Shown piece by piece: positions 17,702 to 26,675 of a stretch of DNA of 64,000 nucleotides. The DNA comes from Propionispora sp. 2/2-37 (GTDB lineage: Bacteria > Bacillota > Negativicutes > Propionisporales > Propionisporaceae), in contig NZ_CYSP01000003.1 of NCBI RefSeq assembly GCF_001298735.1, forward strand, positions 248,001 through 312,000, written 5' to 3'. The notes under the pieces were generated by a model that was not told the origin of the DNA, searched no databases, and saw only the letters and a list, made by a program, of their open reading frames with translations. The stretch's first letter is position 1, and each line of letters opens with the position of its first letter. The position numbers and the translations under genes are program-made.

Positions 17702-18271
17702 CTAGGGAGAAACGGCTTTGGACCTTGTATTGACCACCCCGGTTTTAACTATATTGGCAACCCTTCGTATTACATGATACGCTTCATCCTGCGCTTCAAT
17801 AAATCCGGTCAGCCCGGTCTTTCTCATTACCGGATATAACTTCCTGTCCGCCGTTGTTATCTCCATAAATACGCGTTTTATGTTTTCCGCCAAACAAGGA
17901 TCCAAATCACTGCATGCCGCAATAACATCTTTAGGTATATGCTCGCTTTGAGCTAAAATCTTCAACTTTTCTATTGGTAACCCGCGGCTTTTGGCGTCCT
18001 CCAATGCCTCTGAATAGGTTCCTCCGGCATCAACGCTCCCGTCTGCCACAGCCTCAATTACCCGGTTATGGTTACCCAAAAAAGCCGTTTCGCCAAAGAA
18101 ATGCTCAGGGTCTTTGCCTCCATGCAGCAATATGGCGCGGGGATATATATAGCCTGAAGCCGACTGCCTGTCTACAAATGCAAAACGTTTCCCTCGCAAA
18201 TCTTCTAACGACTGAAAACCGCTGTCGCTACGGGCAATAATATAGCCTGTATAAGCTGCATTACCATTCAC
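17702..18271 (-). pseudogene. C-terminal part of the MCP-PhnD fusion, out of frame with its N-terminal part
   Basis: This frame encodes [19 protein letters not shown] and on to the stop at 17702, the second lobe of a PhnD-like phosphate/phosphonate-binding domain (LEDLRGKRFAFVDRQSASGY, then DVIAACSDLD). It continues exactly where the upstream frame meets a stop codon. Restoring one base near 18272 joins ...NIVPLVTR to [10 protein letters not shown]. The frame stays open further upstream to about 18340, but that part is read in the wrong frame. It is a single-base frameshift, either a real mutation, a sequencing error or recoding. Confidence 0.75.
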
Positions 18272-19326
18272 TACCGAGTAACCAGCGGTACAATATTCCC
18301 CTTGTCTTGCGTTGAAACGTAGGCGAACGGCGAAAACCACCCCAAATCAATGGTACCTTTCAGCAGCGATTTTCCCAATGAATCATAATCAGACACAATA
18401 ATAACACGAAGCTGAACGCCTATTTTCTCTGCCACTGCTTCTAATATAGGAGTATAGTTTTCTTTGATGTGCTGCGGGTTGGTAAAGGGATTAAAGCCAA
18501 AAATAATTTCATCAGTTTTTTTAAAATACGCAGCGACTTCCTGTATCCTGTCGACTGCGGCTGTCATGTGCTTGGCATGGATTAAAAAGTCTTCCATACT
18601 TTTCTTCTGCTGAGCAATGCTCTTTAAGGTTTGTTGTGTTCCTCCGGCCACTTCGGCAGTAGCGCCGCCGATACTCGCAACGGCAACAGCCATTTGCCCC
18701 GTTGTTCTTTGCTGGTCAGCAGACAGTTGATATAACTTATCAATATTCTGTTCCATTTGCTGCATCCGGGTTACGATGAATTGCATACCTTCCGCTGACT
18801 TTTGAGCCATCTCGCTAATCACTTGAATTTTATCTTTTCCGTTTTGCATGCTTACCGTAGCCTTTTTGGTTTTCTGCATAATGTTTTTAACCGTAGCTTC
18901 TATCTCACGGCTAAGCACTTCACTTTCATGCGAAAGTTTCCTGACTTCATCGGCTACTACCGCAAACCCCTTCCCGGCATCACCGGCACGGGCAGCCTCA
19001 ATAGCTGCATTTAATGCCAGTAAATTCGTTTGGCTGGCGACCCCCTGAATCTTACCGACAAATTCACCAATCTTTTTCGATGCAATAATCAGTTCATCCA
19101 TTGACCCCATTGAAGTATGAAAAACCTCTGCAATTTCCAGCATCCCCCTGCCTGATTCTATGATTTCCTGCTGATTGTTTACCGTTATTTGGTAAGATTT
19201 TCGACATTGCTCCAGCGCCTGTTGCGAAGCATCTGCCACTACAGTGGCACTAGCAGCAATTTCCTCTACTCCCGCGGAGGTTTCTACTAAATATAAAATC
19301 CTCTCTGCACCCGTTAACACGACCAC
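18271..19326 (-). pseudogene. MCP signalling domain fused to PhnD-like binding domain (N-terminal part, frameshifted)
   Basis: A 351-residue open part. Residues ~10-250 are a methyl-accepting signalling coiled coil with the conserved tip ([17 protein letters not shown], then [13 protein letters not shown]). Residues ~260-351 begin a PhnD-like domain ([22 protein letters not shown], then [12 protein letters not shown]), cut off by a TAG at 18271. No transmembrane segment or signal peptide is seen, so the sensor would be cytoplasmic, unusual for a PhnD-type domain. The GTG start at 19326 has a poor ribosome site, so the N-terminus is uncertain. Confidence 0.75.
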
Positions 19327-19455
19327 AAAGAGGATTCTCTTCTGTTTATCCTGCTTTTATTCAATTATCCGACTATTCCCAATAATCACATTTATATCTT
19401 ACATAATTTCTCTTTTTTTGTCAATGCTTCCAGTATATCAGTAATTACTGTAAAA

Positions 19456-21015
19456 TCACCGCCTTTCTCCGTTCCGCCGGCTGCCGTCAAGACCATGTTT
19501 ATGCAGTTTCCTTAGTATCGCGGTATGTGATAAGCCCAACGCCGCTCCGAGCCGGCGCGAACTGTGGTATTTACGCAATGCCGCCTGCAAAATTTCGAAC
19601 TCCGCTTCCTCCATCATTTGCGCCAAAGTGCGCTCTTCCAAGTGATCATAGGATTTGCCGACATTGTCATATTGCAATACGATATGTTCCGATAAAATGC
19701 GGTTTCCCTCGACAATGGTAACGGCACGCTCCATAACATTTTCCAATTCCCGGATATTGCCCGGCCAGTTATGGAAACACAGCTTTCTTAAAGCCTTCTC
19801 GCTAATTTCATCCACCGTCTTATTGAGCTTATTGGAAAAACGGGCAAGAAAAAAACGGGCAAGCACCGGAATGTCTTCACTGCGTTCACGCAGGGAAGGA
19901 ATAAACAGCGGAATTACATTTAACCGGTAATACAAATCTTCCCGGAAAAGATCTTTGGCAATCATGTCTTCCAGATTCCGGTTGGTTGCCGCTAAAATGC
20001 GGACATCAATTGTAATTTCGCGGCTGTTGCCAATATGCCGCACCTTCTTATCCTGCAATACCCTCAACAGCTTGGCTTGCAGGGAAGCCGATATTTCACC
20101 GATTTCATCCAAAAAAATCGTACCGCCGTTGGCCAGTTCAAACAGTCCTTGCTTTCCGCCTTTGGCGGCCCCTGTAAAAGCCCCCTCCTCATAGCCGAAC
20201 AATTCGCTTTCCAGCAGGGTATCCGGTATGGCGGCGCAATTTAAGGCAATAAAGACATTATTCTTACGCGGTGAAGCGGCATGAAGTGCCCGTGCGAACA
20301 GTTCCTTCCCCGTTCCTGTTTCTCCGCGAATAAGCACGGTCGAATCTCCGCGTGCGTATACTTTAGCCATATCTACCACACGTTGCATAATCTTGCTGGT
20401 ATATATAATTTCTTCGAAAGTAAAAGTCAACTGACCGGTGACTTTATGAATCAATTTACGAACATCGCGGATATCCTTTAAAACAGCCACGGCACCGATA
20501 ATCAATCCGGACTGGTCTTTTATCGGTCGTCCACTGCTTAAACAATGACTGTTATTTCTGCCAATGACCGTCTCCTTATTGTCGTAGGCCGTACCAAGCC
20601 GTAATGTATCCAGCAACGCGGTAGCCTTGGGGAGGATGTCCTGAACCGGTTTGCCGATAGCTTCACCGGCAGTCAATCCCAGAATGGCCTCCGCCGCCGG
20701 ATTACATTGCGTGATCCGGCAATGAAGGTCGATAGCCAATATGCCTTCACCGGTAGAAGCCAGAACGGCCTTCAGTTGTTCTGATTTTTCCTGATGCGGC
20801 ATCAAATTAATTTCAAACACGCCCAGCACCCCGGCAATCTGCTGAAAATCACGGATAATTTCTGTCCGAATTGGTTCGGCGACATCTTCAATTTCAAGAT
20901 AAATGGTTTTCAGTTCCACTTCCATGGAAATAATATTAATCTGACGTGCGGCTAAAATACGTGAAATATCCAAAACTAAGCCGACACGGTCGACATTGGG
21001 GATTCTAAGGCGCAT
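19456..21015 (-). CDS. TyrR-like sigma-54-dependent activator (ACT-PAS-AAA+-HTH)
   Basis: A 519-residue regulator. The N-terminus is an ACT domain (RVGLVLDISRILAARQINI), which suggests an amino-acid ligand. A PAS domain follows (LASTGEGILAIDLHCRITQCNPAAE), then a sigma-54 AAA+ domain with GETGTGKE and GAFTGA, and a C-terminal helix-turn-helix (RLGAALGLSHTAILRKLHKHG). It is divergent from ald, which has a textbook -24/-12 promoter. Three inverted repeats between the genes are probable binding sites, so this protein likely activates ald and may regulate itself. The start at 21015 follows GGAGGAAAG. Confidence 0.9.
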   Translation of the reverse strand: MRLRIPNVDRVGLVLDISRILAARQINIISMEVELKTIYLEIEDVAEPIRTEIIRDFQQIAGVLGVFEINLMPHQEKSEQLKAVLASTGEGILAIDLHCRITQCNPAAEAILGLTAGEAIGKPVQDILPKATALLDTLRLGTAYDNKETVIGRNNSHCLSSGRPIKDQSGLIIGAVAVLKDIRDVRKLIHKVTGQLTFTFEEIIYTSKIMQRVVDMAKVYARGDSTVLIRGETGTGKELFARALHAASPRKNNVFIALNCAAIPDTLLESELFGYEEGAFTGAAKGGKQGLFELANGGTIFLDEIGEISASLQAKLLRVLQDKKVRHIGNSREITIDVRILAATNRNLEDMIAKDLFREDLYYRLNVIPLFIPSLRERSEDIPVLARFFLARFSNKLNKTVDEISEKALRKLCFHNWPGNIRELENVMERAVTIVEGNRILSEHIVLQYDNVGKSYDHLEERTLAQMMEEAEFEILQAALRKYHSSRRLGAALGLSHTAILRKLHKHGLDGSRRNGERR

Positions 21016-21055
21016 CTTCTTTCCTCCAGGTTATCTCCTATTCTCATTCGCTTCT

Positions 21056-21114
21056 GGAATAAAATGTTTCCGAATGGAAACTTTCTGTTCCGGCATCCGG
21101 AATAAAATGTTTCC
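21056..21114. promoter_or_regulatory. Three GGAA-N8-TTCC inverted repeats, probable upstream activating sites for ald
   Basis: GGAATAAAATGTTTCC occurs identically at 21056-21071 and 21099-21114, with the related GGAAACTTTCTGTTCC at 21076-21091. Their centres are 20 and 23 bp apart, about two helical turns. They lie 125-180 bp upstream of the ald -24/-12 promoter, suiting an enhancer, and 40-100 bp from the activator start codon. Confidence 0.75.
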
Positions 21115-21237
21115 AAATTTCCCTCATAACTCATTATATACAAAATTTGTTGTCAAAAAAAGAAAAATTAATAGACAGCAGCCGATTAACATGTATAGCA
21201 TGAAATATTTCATATTTTTTTAATGCCCATTATATTT

Positions 21238-21254
21238 TGGCACGGTTTTTGCAT
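21238..21254 (+). promoter_or_regulatory. Sigma-54 promoter of ald
   Basis: TGGCACGGTTTTTGCAT fits the -24/-12 consensus (TGGCACG, four bases, TTGCAT) essentially perfectly. It lies about 50 bp before the ald start codon and next to a gene for a sigma-54 activator. Confidence 0.93.
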
Positions 21255-21304
21255 ATCAAACAGATGTATATTCCACTACCTTAATTTTATGGAGGAGATC
21301 ACTT

Positions 21305-22423
21305 ATGATTATTGGTGTTGTTAAAGAAATCAAAAATAATGAAAACCGCGTGGGTTTGACTCCCGCAGGAGCCGAAGCACTTCATAAAGCCGGCCACACC
21401 GTACTGATCGAAAAAAATGCCGGAATAGGCAGCGGCTTTTCTGATGAAGAATATCAAAAAGCAGGCGGGGTGATTGTCAGCGATAAGAAAAGCTTATTTG
21501 ACAAATCCGAAATGATTATTAAAGTCAAAGAACCTTTAGCTCCTGAATATGAGTTATTCCACGAAGGCCAGATTTTATTTACTTATTTGCATCTGGCTCC
21601 TGAGCCGGAATTAACCAAGGCACTGCTCAGCAAAAAAGTAATCGGCATTGCTTATGAAACCATCGAAGGCCCGAACCGTACTTTACCGTTGCTATCGCCA
21701 ATGAGTGAGGTTGCCGGCCGGATGGCAGTGCAAATCGGCGCCCAGTTTCTGGAAAAGCCCAACGGCGGCAAGGGCGTTCTTTTGGGCGGCGTGCCTGGTG
21801 TAGAACCGGCTCAGGTGGTGATTATCGGCGGCGGCATCGTAGGTACTAATGCAGCAAAGGTTGCGGCGGGAATGGGTGCCAGAGTCACGGTCATCGACCG
21901 CTCCGCTGAACGTTTAGTATATTTAGACGACATTTTTGGCGGCAGAGTAACCACCGTAATGTCCAACAGCTACAACATTGCGCAATGGGTACGCAAAGCC
22001 GATTTACTGGTAGGTGCCGTATTGCTGCCCGGTGCTAAAACTCCTAAACTGGTAACCAAAGACATGGTAAAAACTATGGAACCCGGTTCCGTCATCGTAG
22101 ACGTTGCTATTGACCAGGGCGGCTCCGTGGAAACCAGCGACCGGATTACCACCCATGACAATCCGACCTACACCCAGTATGGAGTTGTCCATTACGCTGT
22201 CGCCAACATGCCGGGGGCCGTTGCCCGCACCTCCACGCTGGCATTGACCAACGCTACCCTGAATTACGCACTGCAGATTGCCGACAAGGGCTATGTACAG
22301 GCAGTAAAAGATAATCCCGGCTTGGCCAAAGGTGTCAATGTAATTAACGGAAAACTGACTTACCGCGCAGTAGCCGATGCTTTAGGTATGGAATACACTT
22401 CGTTGGAAGACCTTTTAGAATAA
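21305..22423 (+). CDS. ald: Alanine dehydrogenase
   Basis: A 372-residue NAD-dependent enzyme that interconverts L-alanine with pyruvate and ammonia. It begins [22 protein letters not shown], typical of Ald. The Rossmann motif is [14 protein letters not shown], and the active-site region has [10 protein letters not shown] and [19 protein letters not shown]. Length is the usual ~370. The ATG follows GGAGGAGATCACTT. Control by the TyrR-like activator and sigma-54 suggests induction by an amino acid. Confidence 0.97.
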   Translation: MIIGVVKEIKNNENRVGLTPAGAEALHKAGHTVLIEKNAGIGSGFSDEEYQKAGGVIVSDKKSLFDKSEMIIKVKEPLAPEYELFHEGQILFTYLHLAPEPELTKALLSKKVIGIAYETIEGPNRTLPLLSPMSEVAGRMAVQIGAQFLEKPNGGKGVLLGGVPGVEPAQVVIIGGGIVGTNAAKVAAGMGARVTVIDRSAERLVYLDDIFGGRVTTVMSNSYNIAQWVRKADLLVGAVLLPGAKTPKLVTKDMVKTMEPGSVIVDVAIDQGGSVETSDRITTHDNPTYTQYGVVHYAVANMPGAVARTSTLALTNATLNYALQIADKGYVQAVKDNPGLAKGVNVINGKLTYRAVADALGMEYTSLEDLLE

Positions 22424-22456
22424 TCGTAACCTCCTACCATTCAGATATATCTTGCG

Positions 22457-22503
22457 AAAGCAAAGAACGCCAAACTCCCACAGGTTTGGCGTTCTTTGCT
22501 TTC
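22457..22503. terminator. Hairpin between convergent ald and SIMPL genes
   Basis: GCAAAGAACGCCAAAC pairs with GTTTGGCGTTCTTTGC, 16 bp and an 8-nt loop. T runs are short on both strands, but the stem is very strong and placed to end both genes. Confidence 0.8.
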
Positions 22504-22512
22504 ATTTGAAGT

Positions 22513-23211
22513 TTATTCCAGCTCAACCGTTACTTGAACATTAGCCCCGACCGTTACCTTGCCTGCCGGAATATTCGGAGCGGCCCCGTCCATGGAAGCG
22601 CTTTTCAGCAGCCTGCTTTCCAGCATAACCGGATTATAAAAGACACCGGATTCATTGATCATGGTCACATTAGCCACTCTTTTGTTCAGCGCAGCGGCAA
22701 GCACCTCCGCTTTTCGCAAAGCATCCCGGACAGCTTCCTGTAACGCTTCATTTTTAACTTCCGTTTCATTCGCTGTTTCAAAACGGATAGAATTAATTTC
22801 ATTAGCGCCTGCTTTGGTTAACGCATTAACCAGAATACCGACTTTGTCTACCGAGGTGCGAATATCCAGTCCTTCTGTTACGCGGTATCCCTTTAACACC
22901 GGAAGGCGGTCATTTTCATAGTTATACAGCGGACTAATCTGGTATGTACCCGTGTTAAGCTGTTCGTCCGTAATTCCTTCCGCTTGCAGCGCAGCCAATA
23001 CCCGGTTCACCGTCCGGGTGTTTTCCGCCTTGGCTTTCTCTAAATCACTGTTAATGGCGTTAATCCCCAGATTAATTCTTGCTATATCGGGAGTCACCTC
23101 TTTCTGACTGCTGCCGGTAACCTGGACCACCGTCTTGGAAGCCGCGTTTGCAAAAGCAGGAAGTGTCAGCAGCAAACTCATTACTAAAAACAAAATCACT
23201 TTTTTCATCAT
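22513..23211 (-). CDS. SIMPL domain (DUF541) exported protein
   Basis: A 232-residue protein with a clear signal peptide (KKVILFLVMSLLLTLPAFANA). The SIMPL/DUF541 fold follows: VVQVTGSSQKEVTPDIARINLGI, YQISPLYNYENDRLPVLKGYRVTEGL and VEALAAALNK-like helices near the end. It would be located in the periplasm. Family members are linked to envelope or oxidative stress, but the molecular role is unknown. The start at 23211 follows GGAGGG. It lies downstream of an ECF sigma/anti-sigma pair and may belong to its regulon. Confidence 0.85.
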   Translation of the reverse strand: MMKKVILFLVMSLLLTLPAFANAASKTVVQVTGSSQKEVTPDIARINLGINAINSDLEKAKAENTRTVNRVLAALQAEGITDEQLNTGTYQISPLYNYENDRLPVLKGYRVTEGLDIRTSVDKVGILVNALTKAGANEINSIRFETANETEVKNEALQEAVRDALRKAEVLAAALNKRVANVTMINESGVFYNPVMLESRLLKSASMDGAAPNIPAGKVTVGANVQVTVELE

Positions 23212-23308
23212 TGTTATATAACCCTCCAACGTTCTCCTTTTATTTTGCCTCTCACTACGTTAAACGCAATACGATCCCAAAAGTAACGGATCATATTGCG
23301 TTTTTTAT

Positions 23309-24337
23309 TTATTCTTTCACTTTTTTAACCACCAGTGATGCCCCTAACAGCCGAAGCTCCTCCTCCGTCTTTGCGCCTTCAATCGTTATGTCATACGCAC
23401 CACGGCTTATCTTTAGACTATTTTTCAATTTACCTTCACCGGGAGATTTTCCGGTGCTGCTGCCGTCAGGCAGTTTCAAAGCACGTGTTTCTCCATCAGC
23501 ACGGCTTGCGCCGGACGACGCAGTTGCTTTTTGGGTAATAACGATTTCAGCATTGTCCTCCAGAATATAAACCTGCCGGATTATTTTATTTTCGTGGTCC
23601 ACCGTTACAGACTGTGCTGTCCGGTCCGGCAATACCAGCATAACCTCCATAGAGGCATCCTGGAGACTCTTTTCCTCTGTGCCGGAAATTTGTCTGTTTT
23701 TGGCCAGCAGCGCACTGCTGCTGTGAATGTCCTTGGAATGCTCTTCATGTAAAATTGCCATCTGCCCAGATTCAGCTTCTTTATCCGGCGTTTTCCCGTC
23801 ATTTTCCCCCACTATGTCCTGGACAATCCCGGGAACAAGTTTTTTCTGTCTTTCCGCAATGCCGGATTTGCCATTCTCCGGCACAGGACTGCCGGAACCT
23901 TCCGGCTGCGGCACCGCTTCTTTCCGGGTTGCCGGAACGTCAGTTGTCCCGGATTGACCGGAGTTTACCGCCATTTGCTGCTCTTGTTGCTCCGTATCAT
24001 TCTGCTGTACCAAATGCTGTCCTGACGGCCCCGGTAGGAACATGTGGGCAGACACTGCAATAAACAAAGCCGCCGCCGTACCGGCAAGACTGCCGTACAG
24101 CCACTGGCGGCGCCGTTTTTTCTTGCTGACCGCCAACTCCGCCGCCAGCGTATCCGCCATTTCAGCAATTAAAGCTTTTGGTATATCTCCCTGGTTGTAT
24201 GACTGTTTCACCAGACCGGCCATTTCCAGCATTTCTGCAATTTCCTGATTATCAGAAGCAGTTTCTTTCCCCGCATTCAACATATCAATACCTCGCGACA
24301 CTTCCTCCGCCGGTTGGCTTTCTTGGTCCTGCAGCAC
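23309..24337 (-). CDS. Membrane anti-sigma-like protein with a DUF4367-like C-terminus
   Basis: About 342 residues. An acidic, helical cytoplasmic N-terminus (EIAEMLEMAGLVKQSYNQGD) is followed by a basic stretch and one membrane segment (LYGSLAGTAAALFIAVSAHMF). A long low-complexity Pro/Gln/Gly/Ser linker leads to a compact extracytoplasmic domain (SLKISRGAYDITIEGAKTEEEL) resembling DUF4367. Topology and position right after an ECF sigma gene suggest it sequesters that factor. No zinc-binding HxxxCxxC motif is present. GTG at 24337 is preferred; a GTG at 24346 overlaps the ribosome site. Confidence 0.65.
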   Translation of the reverse strand: MLQDQESQPAEEVSRGIDMLNAGKETASDNQEIAEMLEMAGLVKQSYNQGDIPKALIAEMADTLAAELAVSKKKRRRQWLYGSLAGTAAALFIAVSAHMFLPGPSGQHLVQQNDTEQQEQQMAVNSGQSGTTDVPATRKEAVPQPEGSGSPVPENGKSGIAERQKKLVPGIVQDIVGENDGKTPDKEAESGQMAILHEEHSKDIHSSSALLAKNRQISGTEEKSLQDASMEVMLVLPDRTAQSVTVDHENKIIRQVYILEDNAEIVITQKATASSGASRADGETRALKLPDGSSTGKSPGEGKLKNSLKISRGAYDITIEGAKTEEELRLLGASLVVKKVKE

Positions 24338-24350
24338 TCGCTCCACCCCC

Positions 24351-24920
24351 TCATTCCGCTAAATTGACATTCAGGTACAGCCTGCGTAAGTTTTTCAACG
24401 CCCGCTGCTGCAGCATCTTGACCGCCGCTTCCGTTTTATCCATCATCAGCGCAGCATCTTTTACCGACAAACCTAATATGACCCGCAGCCGGATGGTTTG
24501 CCGCTGCTCGTCCGGCAAGCTGTCAACCAGACCCGCGATTTCCTGCTGCCGTTCAAAACGCAGCGCATAATCTTCCGGCTTTTCGGCACTATCAGAAAGT
24601 ACTTCCTGATAATCGGCAATATCGGCAATTCCGGGAGTCCGCCCCTGTTTACGCCAAAAATCAATAACCAGATTCGAGGCGACCCGCCCCAGATATGCTT
24701 TAAAAGCAGTATCCCCGACTTTATACTGCGGCAGCGCCCGCAATGCTTTCATGAAGGTATCCTGCGTCAGTTCCTTGGCGTCCTCCTCATTACCGAGCTT
24801 ATTGTAAATAAGCCTGTAAACAGGCTGCCAATACTGCAAAATCAGACTGTTCAGCGCTTCGCGGTCACCGTCTTTTGCTTTTTCTATTAATGCCTTTTCA
24901 CCGGCCACTGCCACTGCCAC
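24351..24920 (-). CDS. ECF-type RNA polymerase sigma factor
   Basis: About 189 residues. Region 2 is visible as LNSLILQYWQPVYRLIYNKLG followed by DAKELTQDTFMKALRALPQY and YLGRVASNLVIDFWRKQ. Region 4 is LPDEQRQTIRLRVILGLSVKDAALMMDKTEAAVKMLQQRALKNLRR. It directs transcription of an unknown regulon. Three consecutive in-frame GTG codons (24920, 24914, 24908) make the exact start uncertain. The putative anti-sigma gene starts within 15 bp of its stop codon. Confidence 0.93.
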   Translation of the reverse strand: MAVAVAGEKALIEKAKDGDREALNSLILQYWQPVYRLIYNKLGNEEDAKELTQDTFMKALRALPQYKVGDTAFKAYLGRVASNLVIDFWRKQGRTPGIADIADYQEVLSDSAEKPEDYALRFERQQEIAGLVDSLPDEQRQTIRLRVILGLSVKDAALMMDKTEAAVKMLQQRALKNLRRLYLNVNLAE

Positions 24921-25013
24921 CTACTTTCTGCGCAAAAACAATCCTCACTACATTATAACGCCGGAAGACAAAAAAAGTAACGCCGTGATCGACGCGTATA
25001 TCCTATATAATAA

Positions 25014-25063
25014 GAACACCCTTAATGCTGCCGGCTATCCCGGAACTTCAGCCAAGGGTGTTC
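25014..25063 (-). terminator. Probable terminator of the rhamnose operon
   Basis: GAACACCCTT pairs with AAGGGTGTTC across a GC-containing loop; TTCTTATTATAT follows on the minus strand, 36 bp after the fucO stop. Confidence 0.65.
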
Positions 25064-25098
25064 ATTCCTATCAACGCTAAATCAGTCGCTAACACCTT

Positions 25099-26247
25099 TT
25101 ACAGTAAGGATTCAAATAAGGCTTTAATATCAGCCACGCTGGTATCACGGGGATTGCCGGGGCGACAGGCATCGGCGTAAGCGGATTCTGCTAAGAAGTC
25201 CAGGTCTTCACGCTTTGCGATCCCCTTAAGATTGGCCGGTATGCCAACATCAACTGCCAGTTGCTTGACTGCTTCAATTGCCGCTTTACGGTACTCGGCA
25301 ACGGCCATGCTTTCCGTTCCCTCTACGCCCATCGCTTTGGCAATATACTTATATTTATCACCGGTCGCTTCCGCATTATATTCCATAACGGTAGGCAGAA
25401 TAATCGCGTTGGCTATGCCATGCGGCGTATCATAAACAGCACCCAGCGGATGGGACATGCTGTGCACAATGCCGAGACCGACGTTGGAGTAACCCATCCC
25501 TGCAATATATTGCCCCAAAGCCATTCCTTCCCTGCCTTCCGGTATATTATCCACCGCCTTGCGCAGGCTATTGGCGATAATCTCGATTGCTGTCAGGTGA
25601 AACATGTCAGTCAATCTCCAGGCTCCCTTGGTAATATACCCTTCAATGGCATGGGTCAGCGCGTCCATGCCGGTAGCCGCCGTCAATCCTTTAGGCATGC
25701 TACTCATCATGTCCGGGTCGATAATAGCGATATCCGGAATATCATTAGGGTCCATACAGACAAATTTACGGCTTTTTTCCACATCGGTAATCACATAATT
25801 AATGGTGGTTTCGGCAGCGGTACCGGCAGTGGTAGGGACAGCAATAGTAAATACGGACTTACGGGGAGTTTGAACCGGCCCTTCTAGGCTGCGCACATCG
25901 GCAAAAGAAGGGTTATTGGCAATAATGCTGACGGCCTTGGACGTATCAATGGATGATCCGCCGCCTACCGCGATAATGTAATCGGCACCGGATTTTTTGA
26001 AAGCTTCCACTGCATTCTGGACGTTGGCAATGGTTGGATTTGCTTTCAAATCAGAAAAAATTTCGTAGGCTAGGTTATTTTTCTCCAACACAGCGGTGAC
26101 TCTTTTCGTCACGCCAAACTTTAGCAAATCCGGATCGGAACACAAAAACGCTTTCTTAAAACCGCGGGCTTGGGCCTCTTTGGCAATTTCAGCGACGGCT
26201 CCCTTGCCATGATGGGAAATGTTGTTCAACACGATTCTGTTGCTCAT
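25099..26247 (-). CDS. fucO: Lactaldehyde reductase (1,2-propanediol oxidoreductase)
   Basis: A 382-residue group III iron-dependent alcohol dehydrogenase, the same length as E. coli FucO and similar throughout. GGGSSIDTSKA binds NAD, FVCMDPNDIPDIAIIDPDMM is a FucO-like stretch, and iron ligands lie in GMDALTHAIEGY, HSMSHPLGA and DTPHG. It reduces the L-lactaldehyde released by RhaD to 1,2-propanediol, disposing of reducing power in fermentation. It is the last gene of the rhamnose operon, which supports this substrate. Confidence 0.92.
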   Translation of the reverse strand: MSNRIVLNNISHHGKGAVAEIAKEAQARGFKKAFLCSDPDLLKFGVTKRVTAVLEKNNLAYEIFSDLKANPTIANVQNAVEAFKKSGADYIIAVGGGSSIDTSKAVSIIANNPSFADVRSLEGPVQTPRKSVFTIAVPTTAGTAAETTINYVITDVEKSRKFVCMDPNDIPDIAIIDPDMMSSMPKGLTAATGMDALTHAIEGYITKGAWRLTDMFHLTAIEIIANSLRKAVDNIPEGREGMALGQYIAGMGYSNVGLGIVHSMSHPLGAVYDTPHGIANAIILPTVMEYNAEATGDKYKYIAKAMGVEGTESMAVAEYRKAAIEAVKQLAVDVGIPANLKGIAKREDLDFLAESAYADACRPGNPRDTSVADIKALFESLL

Positions 26248-26302
26248 TACTAATCCCTCCGTATTTATTTTATTTATCCCCTAAACGGTCTGCGGTATAT
26301 GA

Positions 26303-26620
26303 TTATTCTAAGAAAAATACCTGCTCCAACTTGGGCTGGGCACCGGTCTTTGGATCCATGGCCATTGTCATAACGTCTTTCATATACTCATTCCATTTGG
26401 CAACAACCGGACTTTTTCCCTGAACTTCAGCCGCATAATCGGCCCCCTTCTCACATTCGTAATACCCAAACAATTCATTGCCCACATTCCAAATTGTGTA
26501 ATTGCAGATACCTGCTTCTTTCAGGACGCTTTTCATTTCCGGCCATATTTCATCGTGCCGCTTCTTATACTCTTCCAGCTTTCCCTCATGAACCATGGCT
26601 TTCCACGCATATCTTTCCAT
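26303..26620 (-). CDS. rhaM: L-rhamnose mutarotase
   Basis: A 105-residue dimeric alpha-beta barrel protein that interconverts alpha and beta anomers of L-rhamnose. The signature RHDEIWPEMKSVLKEAGICNY matches RhaM (RHxxIWPEL...G..NY), and the end KLEQVFFLE fits the family C-terminus. ATG at 26620 follows GAGAG and matches the family start; an ATG at 26638 has a poor site. It lies between the permease and fucO. Confidence 0.92.
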   Translation of the reverse strand: MERYAWKAMVHEGKLEEYKKRHDEIWPEMKSVLKEAGICNYTIWNVGNELFGYYECEKGADYAAEVQGKSPVVAKWNEYMKDVMTMAMDPKTGAQPKLEQVFFLE

Positions 26621-26675
26621 ACTGCGCACACTCTCCATCCTGCTTGGATTGTACTTCTGCTAAAAGGAAGTCTTT

